Shown here: positions 1 to 9,805 of the stretch, piece after piece
How the letters are laid out: each line of letters opens with the position of its first letter
Position numbering within the stretch: position 1 is the first letter of the stretch
Assembly (NCBI GenBank): GCA_902806595.1
Contig: CADCXC010000044.1
Span: forward strand, 1,240,001-1,304,000
Source: Pyrenopolyporus hunteri
Lineage: Eukaryota > Ascomycota > Sordariomycetes > Xylariales > Hypoxylaceae
Length of the DNA stretch: 64,000 bases
Direction of reading: 5' to 3'
The notes under the pieces: model-generated
What the model was told of the DNA's origin: nothing
Databases searched by the model: none
What the model saw: only the letters and a program-made list of their open reading frames with translations
Made by a program: the position numbers and the translations under genes

Positions 1-34
1 CACCTCAATACCAAAGCTCGGTGAGGGATTAATC

Positions 35-1093
35 ATGGCGCGTCTATCCCGGGTTATCCTTCTAGGCATCACAGCCCTAGCAAACACGAGCGCCGGCCTC
101 TCGACCGCGTTCCCCCGCCCAGCCTGGAAACACGTCTCCACCGGGACCGACGCGCGCCTGCGCGGCCTGGCGCCCGTCTCAGACAAGATCGCATGGGTAT
201 CCGGGACGAACGGGACGGTGCTGCGGTCCGCCGACGGCGGCCGCACGTGGGCGTCCGTCGGGCCGGCGCTCTCGGCCGGGGACGCCGCGGCGCTCGACTT
301 CCGCGACGTCGAGGCGTGGTCGGCGGAGGAGGCGGTCGTGCTGTCGATCGGCGAGGGCGGCGCCTCGCGCGTCTACGTCACGCGCGACGGCGGCGCGAAC
401 TGGGAGCGGACGTTCACGAACCGGGAGCCGGCCGCGTTTTACGATTGCGTCGCGTTCGAGAGCCCCGCTCGCGGGATGGCGATGAGTGATCCTGTCGATG
501 GCAAGGTTCGCCTTATCGAGACGCGCGACGGCGGCGCGTCCTGGGATATTGTTGAGTCGGACGGCATGGTGCCGGCGCTGAGTGGGGAGGCGGGTTTCGC
601 GGCGAGTGGGACGTGTATTGCGACGGCGGCTGGGCGATGGTATATTGCGTCGGGCGGGGTGAACCCCGGTCGCGTATTCAGGAGTGGTGACGGTTACCAC
701 TGGGATGTCTCGGATGCCTCCATAGCTGGTGGTGAGGGTTCTGGTGTATTCTCGGTGCAGTTCCGCGACGCGAAGCACGGCGTTGCTGTTGGAGGGAATT
801 ACTCTGAGCCTACAGGTGCTACCGATAACTCGGCCTGGTCGATCGATGGTGGTGCGACTTGGGTGCCGTCTGCATCGTTTCCTGGTGGGTATCGCTCCGG
901 ATCTTCTTGGGTTCCTGGACGGTGCGGTGTGGCTCTCGCCGTCGGCCCAACTGGATCCGACTATACCTTTGATGGGGGTAAGAATTGGCACGGATTTGAT
1001 AATAGTAGCTTTGACAGTGTAGAATGTGTAAAGGGGCCGGCCTGTTGGGCGTCAGGGGAGAAGGGTGCAGTGGCACGGCTTGAGTTCGTATAG
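35..1093 (+). CDS. Secreted Asp-box / YCF48-like beta-propeller protein
   Basis: A 352-residue protein from a single exon. Residues 1-25 form a signal peptide (MARLSR, a hydrophobic stretch, then STAFP), so it is probably secreted. The body carries repeated Asp-box type motifs of the form (S/T/R)xDGGxxW, as in SADGGRTW, TRDGGANW, TRDGGASW, SIDGGATW and TFDGGKNW, plus the degenerate SGDGYHW. These are the turns of a BNR/YCF48 beta-propeller. The family includes plant HCF136/YCF48 and sialidase-like propellers, and fungal secreted members are usually annotated as oxidoreductase or glycosyl hydrolase without proof. I see no sialidase arginine triad and would not claim an enzyme. The first half of the gene is very GC-rich and the last third clearly less so. 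The stop is TAG at 1091-1093. It converges on the RBR gene. Confidence 0.85.
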   Translation: MARLSRVILLGITALANTSAGLSTAFPRPAWKHVSTGTDARLRGLAPVSDKIAWVSGTNGTVLRSADGGRTWASVGPALSAGDAAALDFRDVEAWSAEEAVVLSIGEGGASRVYVTRDGGANWERTFTNREPAAFYDCVAFESPARGMAMSDPVDGKVRLIETRDGGASWDIVESDGMVPALSGEAGFAASGTCIATAAGRWYIASGGVNPGRVFRSGDGYHWDVSDASIAGGEGSGVFSVQFRDAKHGVAVGGNYSEPTGATDNSAWSIDGGATWVPSASFPGGYRSGSSWVPGRCGVALAVGPTGSDYTFDGGKNWHGFDNSSFDSVECVKGPACWASGEKGAVARLEFV

Positions 1094-1362
1094 CCATTGG
1101 CAATTATAATAACGTCACTTATTCACATTATTCATGTATTTCCTAGACTATATTGCTTCTGTAAACGTAGGGAACAACACGTTCTTCAATCTGGTGGTAT
1201 CTTGCGTCCTCCTATTAAGGTCCCACGTACCAGTATAGTGCATCCTCACATGATTTTTTCGTCATGTTGTAACAGATCGATCAACATAGTCAATCCAGTG
1301 ATCTTGTGATGCGCCAATTATTTGTTGACCTCTCTTTCATGAGGTTCTATCCCGGTCTGTCT

Positions 1363-2476
1363 TCACGACTTTACCCTATTCCAATAAAAATGCGATCCAC
1401 ATCTAACGCCTAAGCACCAAGTATTAGCACGTAGTGCTAACATTGAAAGGAAACAAATTCGGGATGAAGAACTTACATATCATATGGTCGCTTTGGAGGA
1501 GGCGGGTTAGTAAAGCAAACCGTCGGGTACTGCTGATAAGTCGACTTACCATCCTCCATTCTTTTCGATGCGCACCCAACACTTCGGGCAGCGCTTCGTA
1601 AAAAGGGAAATATTCCCCTGAGTCGCGGCTTCTTCGGCTTGTAGACGCTTCATATGCTTCATGTCCTCCTGGTACTTTCTACGCACTTCTTCCAGTTTAG
1701 CCTTTGTCTGGGCTAACTCTGCCTCATGTTGTCGAGGGAGTGTTGGTAGCCTTCGGTGGGTCTCGACAGCACTATTCTGCACGACAAGGTTTTGGCGCGA
1801 CGTCGCCCTCTTATTCTCCGTATGTAGAAGGAACATCTGGCGCTCGATATCGTCGAGATCTCGCTTTTGGTCGGCTGCTCTCTGTATCTGAGCCTTGCTA
1901 CGAAAGTTCAGAGGGTCGGCTAGGAAGGCATCGTACTCCTCACAGGTATAGTCGGTATGCCAGGCCACCCTATGGCGAAAACAAAAGTAGCCGTTGTCTC
2001 TGCCACAGAAAACCAATGGCTGGGCGCTGCCGGAATGGTGTACTTGTCCCATCCCACAACCTAATGGGCACCAAACGAAATCCTTAACCTCGGAGATGAA
2101 GCGATCTACTATACGTCTCTGGTATCTACGGCGGCACGGTAGATTTTTGGTAAATCACTAATTCGGGAAAGTCCCCAAGAGCGCTGTAGGGTTCAGTTTT
2201 AAATGTGACTTACAACGTAAATAAATCCTGATCTGCAAAGGACCAAACTGCGCCGCGTGTTAACTCTTGCTGGCATTCCGGGCACGTAAGTTGTTCCGCG
2301 GTGCCATCCCGAAGCTGGGAGTTAACCGAGAGTGTGACGCATGCAGAGCATAAGTTAGGCTCATGATCGCATTTTTCCGATATTCGGGACCTTGGATAAG
2401 CAGTCCGCAGTTTGTATTCCAGGCATGTAGCGCACATCTGCCAGTCGGCCGCTTCTCCGTTAACTTGCCGGTACAT
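1363..2476 (-). CDS. RBR-type (RING1-IBR-RING2) E3 ubiquitin ligase
   Basis: Exons on the minus strand: 2476-2214, 2125-1550, 1490-1477 and 1409-1363 (introns of 88, 59 and 67 bp), giving 299 residues in frame. RING1 has CATC at 15-18, CDH at 36-38, CSAC at 43-46 and CPEC at 65-68. The IBR follows from WCPLGCG (about 106-112) through the Cys/His-rich segment ending TCEEYD. A coiled segment precedes RING2, which has CPKC at 267-270, then GGCDHM with Cys280 aligning with the thioester-forming cysteine of HHARI/parkin, then C285 and C288. RBR ligases take ubiquitin from an E2 onto that cysteine and then to substrate. Oddities: the Cys280 codon is split by an intron, exon 3 is only 14 nt, and the last two canonical RING2 zinc ligands read Tyr and Arg. 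The start is uncertain. A donor at 2638 and an acceptor at 2464 would join, in frame, an upstream Ser/Glu-rich exon (ending 2639). Confidence 0.85.
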
Positions 2477-3889
2477 TATAAGCCGATAAATTTACAGCCA
2501 ATTAAAGAATATGAAAAGGGCACTTTAAGTTACTCGAAGCGCATAAATTAAAGAGTAAGACATACGATTGCGTTGTATACGCGAGCTTGAAACTAGAATA
2601 ACAGCGTGCTATATATTATTGACTATCACCTACCTCACCTGGTATTCCAGATGCCGCAGGACTACCCTCGGTTGACTCGGACTCCAAGATGCCCCTGGAA
2701 CCGTCTAGACATAACGTGGGTGGTCATATTTGTTGCAATATGTTTTATTTAGAAACATATAATCTATTTTCTCTTTTCAACTTCATCTATCAGGTCTTTG
2801 TGGCAATGTCGCTAGTTGAGGTAAGCATCTACTTTAAATGCTTGCCTGAATATTTTTCGTTACCTTGGGAACATCTTCTTATAAATATTATCCCTAGAAA
2901 TTCACTGACGATTTAATTCGGCGTAAAAATTGTCGACATGGCAAAGGTACCGAATCGAAAGGGTTTGTTATACTTGCCTACCTACTATTCCTTTGAGGCA
3001 AATTGGAATAGGCATTACAACGCCAAATGCTTTCTATTAGTGGCGGGATGCGCTGGGCCTATAGTGTATACAGCGCTTAAACTCGCTAAAATACGAGGGT
3101 TATAGCGTTGAAAGCCACTAGACTCCAGCGCGCACCGCACTAATGTCTAGGTACCTAGCCACCTACCTAGCCCACCAAGGTATCCGGTACTTATCTCGCA
3201 ACCCGAGAACTTACAAATCTACAATGAGTATATCACAATTACCAGGTGGTGCCACGCCGGACCGTAAGAAGATAATAGTGCTTCTAACGCAATGCAATTA
3301 CATGCCTAGGGAGGTAGTCAGCTGTATCACGATATTATACTTGGGCCACCGCCGGGCGGTAAGAGTATCCGGTGCTGCAGGGTGCAGGTTCTATAATTAC
3401 GATGGGTGAAATCATATAGACCATCTAATTGGTCAGTTTAACTTCTATTTTACAGTGACTATATCCTCTGTAGCCGCCGTATTCTGGCACACCTCCGTCC
3501 CTAAAAGTGGATGTACGATCTTACTCATCGGGCTTCTTCTTGCAGTCCGACGTGCATGGCCGAAAATCATCATCACCATCACCTGGACCCGGCGGTAGTC
3601 TAGACTGGTAAAAGAGCGGAGTAAGAGAAGATCAAGCGCATCTCACATCTTACCCGTGAACGAAAAAAAACCTTCACGCAGGAGGATATTGCGAGGAATA
3701 AGAGCCACTAAGCAGATGTATACGTGTGTACCGGCATGTACATAAGGCATATAGGAGAGCAAGGTTAGTCTCCGAGAGACATATATAATAGAAGGAATTC
3801 CCTAAAGGGGCATCGAATATATCGTTTACCCTTAAACAGTGAGTTCTCCAATAGTTTACACACTTGAGATTTCGACGCAATATTTCACA
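2477..3889. other. Intergenic region, divergent promoters of RBR and the 3890 gene
   Basis: No gene I can support. On the minus strand a short Ser/Glu-rich open stretch ends at a donor at 2638 and could be an upstream coding exon of the RBR gene. The rest is AT-rich, with short open frames that lack any recognisable motif. Confidence 0.5.
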
Positions 3890-6032
3890 ATGAAGGCCGC
3901 CTGCAAGCACCGAGAGTTGGGTCATCCTTTGGAGGACCTCGCTGTGCCAAAAGAGAGAGCCGAGCATGGATGTCGAATATGTCGTGCTGCTGGTGTTCGG
4001 CTAGCGACACTGAAACTTCGCTGGGGGGATAAGCCGGACAGTCCTTTCTATAAAGCATTTCTCGAGGGCGAGGTGTCAGAGAAATATATGACTGGCAAGG
4101 AAAAAGACGTTGATTTCGAGATCTTCGACTTGAATGAAGTCAAAGCTGGATCAGACTACATTGACAAGATGGATCCTGGAGATAAGGAGAAACTCAGAAC
4201 GACACCTTTCACGCCAGCTTTCGGGCCTAATATCAAACCCTATTTTACTGAAGCGGAAGGAATATGGCGGGTCATCTTCAAAATCGAGAAAGGGCAAAAC
4301 GGAGAGACTTACCACGCTATAGTTGCCGCAGTGAGTTCAACCTCAATCTTGAGTCCTCAAATTAACGACTGAACAGGCACATCACTAACATGAAGTAGTT
4401 GACTACTAACACCTTCATCGACAGTCCTGAAGGGAAAGCCCTGGTTCAGAAAATACCGGCTGGCAGCGTAAAGCCATTCACCATCGCTATTCAGTACACT
4501 GGACCTACGACAGTGAATCAAAAGCTTCTCATTGAGGCCTTCCTTCAACCTGACCAATATAAGCAGCCTTACGCTCGATCTCTCTATACCGGCAAGCAAG
4601 ATTGCATTGTAGATAACAAGCCACGAGCTACGCATGAATTCGTCGAGTTCCTTAAACGTAACCCCAAATCTGACACACAGTACGAAATCCACAGAGAAAT
4701 CGCCAACCTCTTCGACTACAAACCCCTGGCTACCATTCTGGAAAGCTCTAAAGCTATACACGCCGATGGGCGACTTCTTCCAGCGGAGGCGATGCCCAGC
4801 TTCCTTGCCTCATATTACCTCGATTGCATTATGAGAATTCAGAAGAGAGCACTCCCAGAACCAAAGGAAAACTGTCGTGTCGTATTGATTTTCGTGGTAC
4901 GTGTTCGGGGCTTCCTATTTATACCTAGGTACTCTTACAATTTTATGCAGACGTCATTGACTAACAAGCAAAATGCATTCAGCGCAATAACCCGGCGACA
5001 AAAGATGGCCGCCTTATGGATGACTATAACCTGAGACAGACCATTAAAGCTTTAGCGGCCACCAAGAAGGTCTCCGAGCAGGTGCCTGGCGTATCTCCCG
5101 TCACTCATGTTATTCTCTGTGAGTTTAGCCCTGCAAAATTATGAAGAAGTAAACCGGATACCTAGTGGTAATAGATGTTAACGCCATTCTTTCTAGATGG
5201 AGACATTTCCAAGGAGGCGGCGGGACATTTGGAAAAGGAGTACGAGAAAGGTCCTTTGAACGTCTTATGGATCGGCACTCCTTTCGCAAAGGAAAATAGT
5301 AACGGGGAGACGCAGCCAATCTGGAAGCAGTTCAAAGACAATATATATGAATATATGCCGACCGAAATAAAGAACCTAGGGATCCTTCTCGCCCTCAAAC
5401 AGAGATATGGGGACAACTTCGCTTCCGTTGGCTTCAGGAGCGGTAGTCTCGACGGCGCCGCTTTCCTCGGTATCCCCACTTTCTCTCTTGACAACACGAC
5501 CATGAAGCGACAAGTGGATGCCATTATGAAAAGAGAGGGAGGCTTGGTGAAAAAAGAGGTTTTCGAAACGGCGAGAGTTTATTGGAGGAATAACCTTTCT
5601 CCAGGACAATACCTTTGGGATCCAACTCAGTACGGCATCCATATAGACGTGGAGTCTCCAGAGAAGAAATTCGAGCGTATGGAAGAAGTTTCGAGGTATA
5701 TGAACTGTTTCGTCCAGATTTATCTGGGCAACTTCAACAGCGAGGAGTTCGGAAGGGGAGACGGCAACGAAAACAACCAGAATACCAGCAAGACGAGCGG
5801 CAACGAAAGCGGAGAAGGAAGTGGTTCTGAAGCACCGAGAAAACCCAAAGCAGTCGAAGTGCTAAGCCCCGAAAATGGGATGAACCACCTCAAGGCTGCG
5901 GTCGCCGTATTTTTGGGTATGAACGATCCTCAAACGCGTCGGCCATTGTGGGGGCAGCGGTTGGATATGATGGAAGGCTCTCCTAAGCGGTTAAAGGAGG
6001 CTTTTGACGCGGTAATGAGAATCTCTCCTTAG
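3890..6032 (+). CDS. Uncharacterised fungal protein, possible GT-B-like C-terminal half
   Basis: Exons: 3890-4330, 4399-4896, 4983-5118 and 5197-6032. The introns are 68, 86 and 78 bp, each with a good GT(G/A) donor, an upstream CTAAC or GTTAAC and an AG acceptor. The product is 636 residues. I do not recognise the family with confidence. The N-terminus has C5, H7 or H12 and a CRIC pair at 28-31 that could hold a zinc. The middle (about 150-330) is mixed alpha/beta. From residue 350 comes VTHVILYGDISKE, then VLWIGTPFAKE (381-391), then LALKQRYG (423-430) and VGFRSGSLDGAAFLGIPTF (436-454). The last block resembles the nucleotide-sugar site of GT-B folds (Gly-rich turn, Ser-Gly, Asp, Ala-Ala, Gly-Ile-Pro). 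That is inference only. An Asn/Ser/Gly/Glu-rich low-complexity insert lies near residues 540-575. There is no signal peptide, so it is probably cytosolic. Confidence 0.75.
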
Positions 6033-8550
6033 AGATTGCTATGATGACACTACTTTTTTCAGCACACGAACATTTCCTTAACCATTTTCACTCGTTTAAC
6101 GCAATAGGGATAGCTCATAGCACACTCATTGAAATCCATGATTTGGCTAGACAGAATATGAGAGGAATGAACACAGGAAATTACCTTCTAGAGCCGTCTC
6201 ATAGTGTGATAGCGAGAATAAAAAACCATTTGGCAAGCCTACTATCACAAGACTAACCATAGAGTGAGGGAACAACTCTATTGTGACATGAGCTATCTAG
6301 CTGTTTCGCCCGATGGTCTGCAGTAGTGATAGTGAATGAGGATAGAGAAGTATACGTTTTACACCCGCAATACGACAGCTTCCATGGTTTGGAACACTTC
6401 CCGGGTTATGCATGGCCTAGTGTGCAACGTGAAACACACAAGTCTCTGAGGGCTCATCTTTATACCTTACCGTCCCCCCTTATCTTCTAAAAACAAACGA
6501 AATGACATTCTGCTATAAGAAATTCGCGTAAACTAGAGCTAGCTATTGTTTTAGACTCATTTTTCTTTGTGTTCCTCCATCCCCTCTGCTCCATTACCCA
6601 CTACAAGAGTCGCGGAAGCCTGAGCCACTCAATGAATCTTCGTTTGCCTGCCTTACCCAGGTGCTCAGGTTGGTAGTGAAACCTCAATTGGGACCGGGGT
6701 AGCATATTACCCGTTTGTTGCAGGAACCTGTAAGCACCCGCCAATAGGATATAAGCGACGATTTCATAGGCAAGAACTTCCTAGCCCGGTCTACCTATGC
6801 TCACCAAAGTCTACATGACATTGCGTAAGCCTATTCCCTTTTCGCGTAGTATTACATCTCTGGGCCTGCCTAGGCCCCGAAACTAGACGCCCCTCGGGGA
6901 CCTCAATGTAGCTGAAAACAGAACGATCCTAAATGAGGCATGTCTCTCTTCTGTGAGGGGCTGGATCTCAGGTCGTTGGTGGGCGATATACCTTAGTCAG
7001 ACATGTCAGCTTGATTACCTATGCAGAGAGGTCTCAGCCTGGCAAGTATGACGGCGCGTGATTCTCAGACTGGCAACAGAGCGCGCCATACGAGTTCTCA
7101 TCTTACTTTGTGGCTGATTCTTGACGGGTCCAGGGAAGCTTAACTGGACGTGTATTACTATGTTCATCGATGTATCCTTTTCCCTCCAATCGAAGAGATC
7201 GTAAAAGCGTTCAACGGAAAATTCGGGGTTTGGGTTTGCTTACGAGGCTATGAGTTCGATCATCTGGATGTTTTAGTGAAACAAGGGTGAGTTGTTACGT
7301 TCTTGTCCAAGACATAATGCCACCAGGAGGCCGAGACAAATACGGTATGAGGCCGTATAGGGCATTGGCGAGCTTTTAGTTCGCTAGGATTGATGTGGCG
7401 TGTCGGTACTTACCTAGGTACTGTATCATTCGTGTAAGAGGCATTTGGACGTCCTCCCTAGTTGGTGTAGAAACCTTGTGTATGAACAGACGCGTTCCTT
7501 TGCTTTAGCGTCAGCATGGTGATAGAAATATGTAAGTCTTTGGTTTACAGTTTACTTTAGAGATATCATAGTATTTCGTGGCGTCCTTCTTGAGTGGGTG
7601 GACAGTCGGGTATGGCCATACATAGGTAGGTAACTATATAATGATGAGGGCGTGTTGGGGCGGCCCCTGCTTTATGTTTGGTTGGGTAGCGATTAGGGGG
7701 GAGAGCATGTTTTATTGCCTATAGCTCTCTGAGCTCTCTAGCGCACACTCAATCCAGAGCCCTGATAACTCAAAATATAGGTATATTTCTTAACCTGAAT
7801 GGAACATTCTAGAAAGAGTAATTTTTCATAGAGGAAAAAAGTTCAGACTACCTATGTTAGCTTCAGGGGTCACTGATCTGATACCGTAACTAGAATGTCT
7901 GAACAGCATATTCAATACTTAACCCTACTTATCTCCCTAAGGTAGTTTTCGCAGGGAATTTATAACCGGTTATTCGTTACAGTTCTATACGTGGAATCTC
8001 CGTGTAGAAGTTCGATTGGCGGCGTGTTAACGAAAGCGCAGCCGCGACCACCACACCCTCCCAGCTTACTCACCTACACGAGGGCGAACCAGAAAATACC
8101 GAGCCAAACGAATAATCACCGAGGGTAATGCGGGGCGAGTTATGCTAGAAGCATTGCTGCAAGAGGACGTCTCTGGCACCGCAACGTAGTCCGCCGGCGG
8201 TAGCCGGAATGGCGGGATCGAGGAAGCCGTGTTGATAAACGCCGTAACATCGGGCGCATAACACCTGCCAAGCGATCCCACAGGCGAGATAAGCGAATTT
8301 ATTACCAATCGAATATCATCTCTTCTTCATAACCATCCGCGCTCCATGGTCCATGATGATAAGGCCATGCCTCTTCCGGGAAGGATCATCCATTATAGAC
8401 TGCGGCCATGTAGGTGCCGAGATATTGCGCGGACATGTATAAGATATCTGGCTCTATAAATTCCCTATATGCGGTGTGGTCGGACGTCTATAGAACGATG
8501 TAGCGCCCCTATCCCGACCCCGACAGGCTCCGGAGGTATTAGACAACGCG
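6033..8550. other. Intergenic region without a supported gene
   Basis: About 2.5 kb between the 3890 gene and asparaginase. Stops are frequent in all frames. An 80-codon minus-strand frame at 8066-8308 has no motif I know. No repeats above the background of TAGGTA words. Confidence 0.5.
8455..8461 (+). promoter_or_regulatory. TATA-like box upstream of the asparaginase gene
   Basis: TATAAAT about 95 bp before the asparaginase ATG and on the same strand, a usual distance for a fungal core promoter. Supported only by sequence and position. Confidence 0.4.
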
Positions 8551-9648
8551 ATGGCGCCTTTCAAGTCTCTAGCATCCGCCCTCGTGCTATCCCTCGCTGT
8601 GGGATCACCCATACTCCCCCCTAGAGGCCACCAGATTTCCGTGCGGGAGGACAGGCCCTTCAACGCGAGCCTTCCTAACGTGACAATTTTCGCGACCGGG
8701 GGCACAATCGCAGGGAGCGCCAGCTCGAGCGATCAGACCACAGGGTACAGGGCCGGCGCCCTCGGCGTCGACGTCTTGATCGACGCTGTGCCACAGCTAT
8801 GGAACGTATCCAACGTCCGCGGCGTGCAGGTGACCAACGTAGGGTCGCCAAGCATCACGCCGGAGATCCTGCTCAACCTGACGCAGCAAGTGCAACGGGA
8901 GCTCGACAGCCCGGACTGTCAGGGGGTAGTCGTCACGCACGGGACGGATACCCTCGAGGAATCCGCCTTCTTCCTGGACCTCACGGTGCGCTCCGAAAAA
9001 CCCGTGGTCTTCGTCGGCGCCATGCGCCCAGCGACGGCTATCAGCGCCGACGGTCCAATCAACCTTCTCGAGGCCGTGACATTGGCTGCGGACCCGGACG
9101 CCCGCGGCCGGGGCACTATGATCGTTCTGAACGACCGCATTTCGAGCGCCTTCTTCACGACCAAGAGCAATGCGAACTCCCTCGACACCTTCAAGGCGGT
9201 CGAGCAGGGGTTTCTGGGCTTCTTCATTAACATCAAGCCTAAATTCTATTTCACGCCTGCTCTGCCGCGGGGAAAGCCGTACTTCAACGTCGAGAATGCG
9301 ACGAGCCTCCCTCAGGTCGATATTCTTTTCGGGTACCAGGCGCTCAACCCCGCTTTAGCGTCGGCAGCCGTCGCGAGCGGTGCCAAGGGCCTTGTGCTTG
9401 CCGGCATGGGAGCGGGAGGGTGGACCGGGGAGGGAGCAGACGCAATCGATGAGATAATAAAGAAGAATGGTACAGTCATAGTTGATTCCCGGCGGCCAAT
9501 GGACGGTTATGTCGGATCATCATCCTGGCCTGGCGAGTACGGGGGCGGCCTTTTGAATCCCCAAAAGGCACGCATCATGCTTCAGTTAGCTCTGAATGAA
9601 GGGTATGAGAGCGCTCAGTTGAAGAGCCTATTTGAGTTTGACTCGTAG
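8551..9648 (+). CDS. Secreted type II L-asparaginase
   Basis: A single exon of 365 residues. It hydrolyses L-asparagine (often also glutamine) to aspartate and ammonia outside the cell. A signal peptide covers residues 1-18 (FKSLASALVLSLAVGS). The first active-site block is TGGTIAG at 49-55. The second is VVTHGTDTLEE, with Thr132 and Asp133 matching the Thr/Asp pair of the E. coli enzyme. GAMRP..SADGPINL follows at 157-172, and Lys205 in FTTKSN matches the catalytic lysine (E. coli Lys162). All catalytic positions are present, the length is usual for fungal secreted asparaginases, and several NxS/T sites suggest glycosylation. A TATA-like box lies about 95 bp upstream. The gene converges on the GH5 gene, with only 157 bp between the stop codons. 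Confidence 0.95.
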   Translation: MAPFKSLASALVLSLAVGSPILPPRGHQISVREDRPFNASLPNVTIFATGGTIAGSASSSDQTTGYRAGALGVDVLIDAVPQLWNVSNVRGVQVTNVGSPSITPEILLNLTQQVQRELDSPDCQGVVVTHGTDTLEESAFFLDLTVRSEKPVVFVGAMRPATAISADGPINLLEAVTLAADPDARGRGTMIVLNDRISSAFFTTKSNANSLDTFKAVEQGFLGFFINIKPKFYFTPALPRGKPYFNVENATSLPQVDILFGYQALNPALASAAVASGAKGLVLAGMGAGGWTGEGADAIDEIIKKNGTVIVDSRRPMDGYVGSSSWPGEYGGGLLNPQKARIMLQLALNEGYESAQLKSLFEFDS

Positions 9649-9805
9649 ATTATTGAAGCAATCTCCCTCGCATCGTGGGAGAGCGGGATTGATGAGAAAG
9701 GCCTGGCATGCGGTGAGGTGGTTCAAAACAATACTGATGATCGTAACCCATACCCAATAATCTAAAACCTAACCTCAGTATCTATCTACATAGGTATCCA
9801 GTAGT

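Noticed and set aside
8066..8308. 80-codon minus-strand frame
   Set aside because: No domain, no linked exon, isolated in AT-rich DNA; not enough for a gene call.
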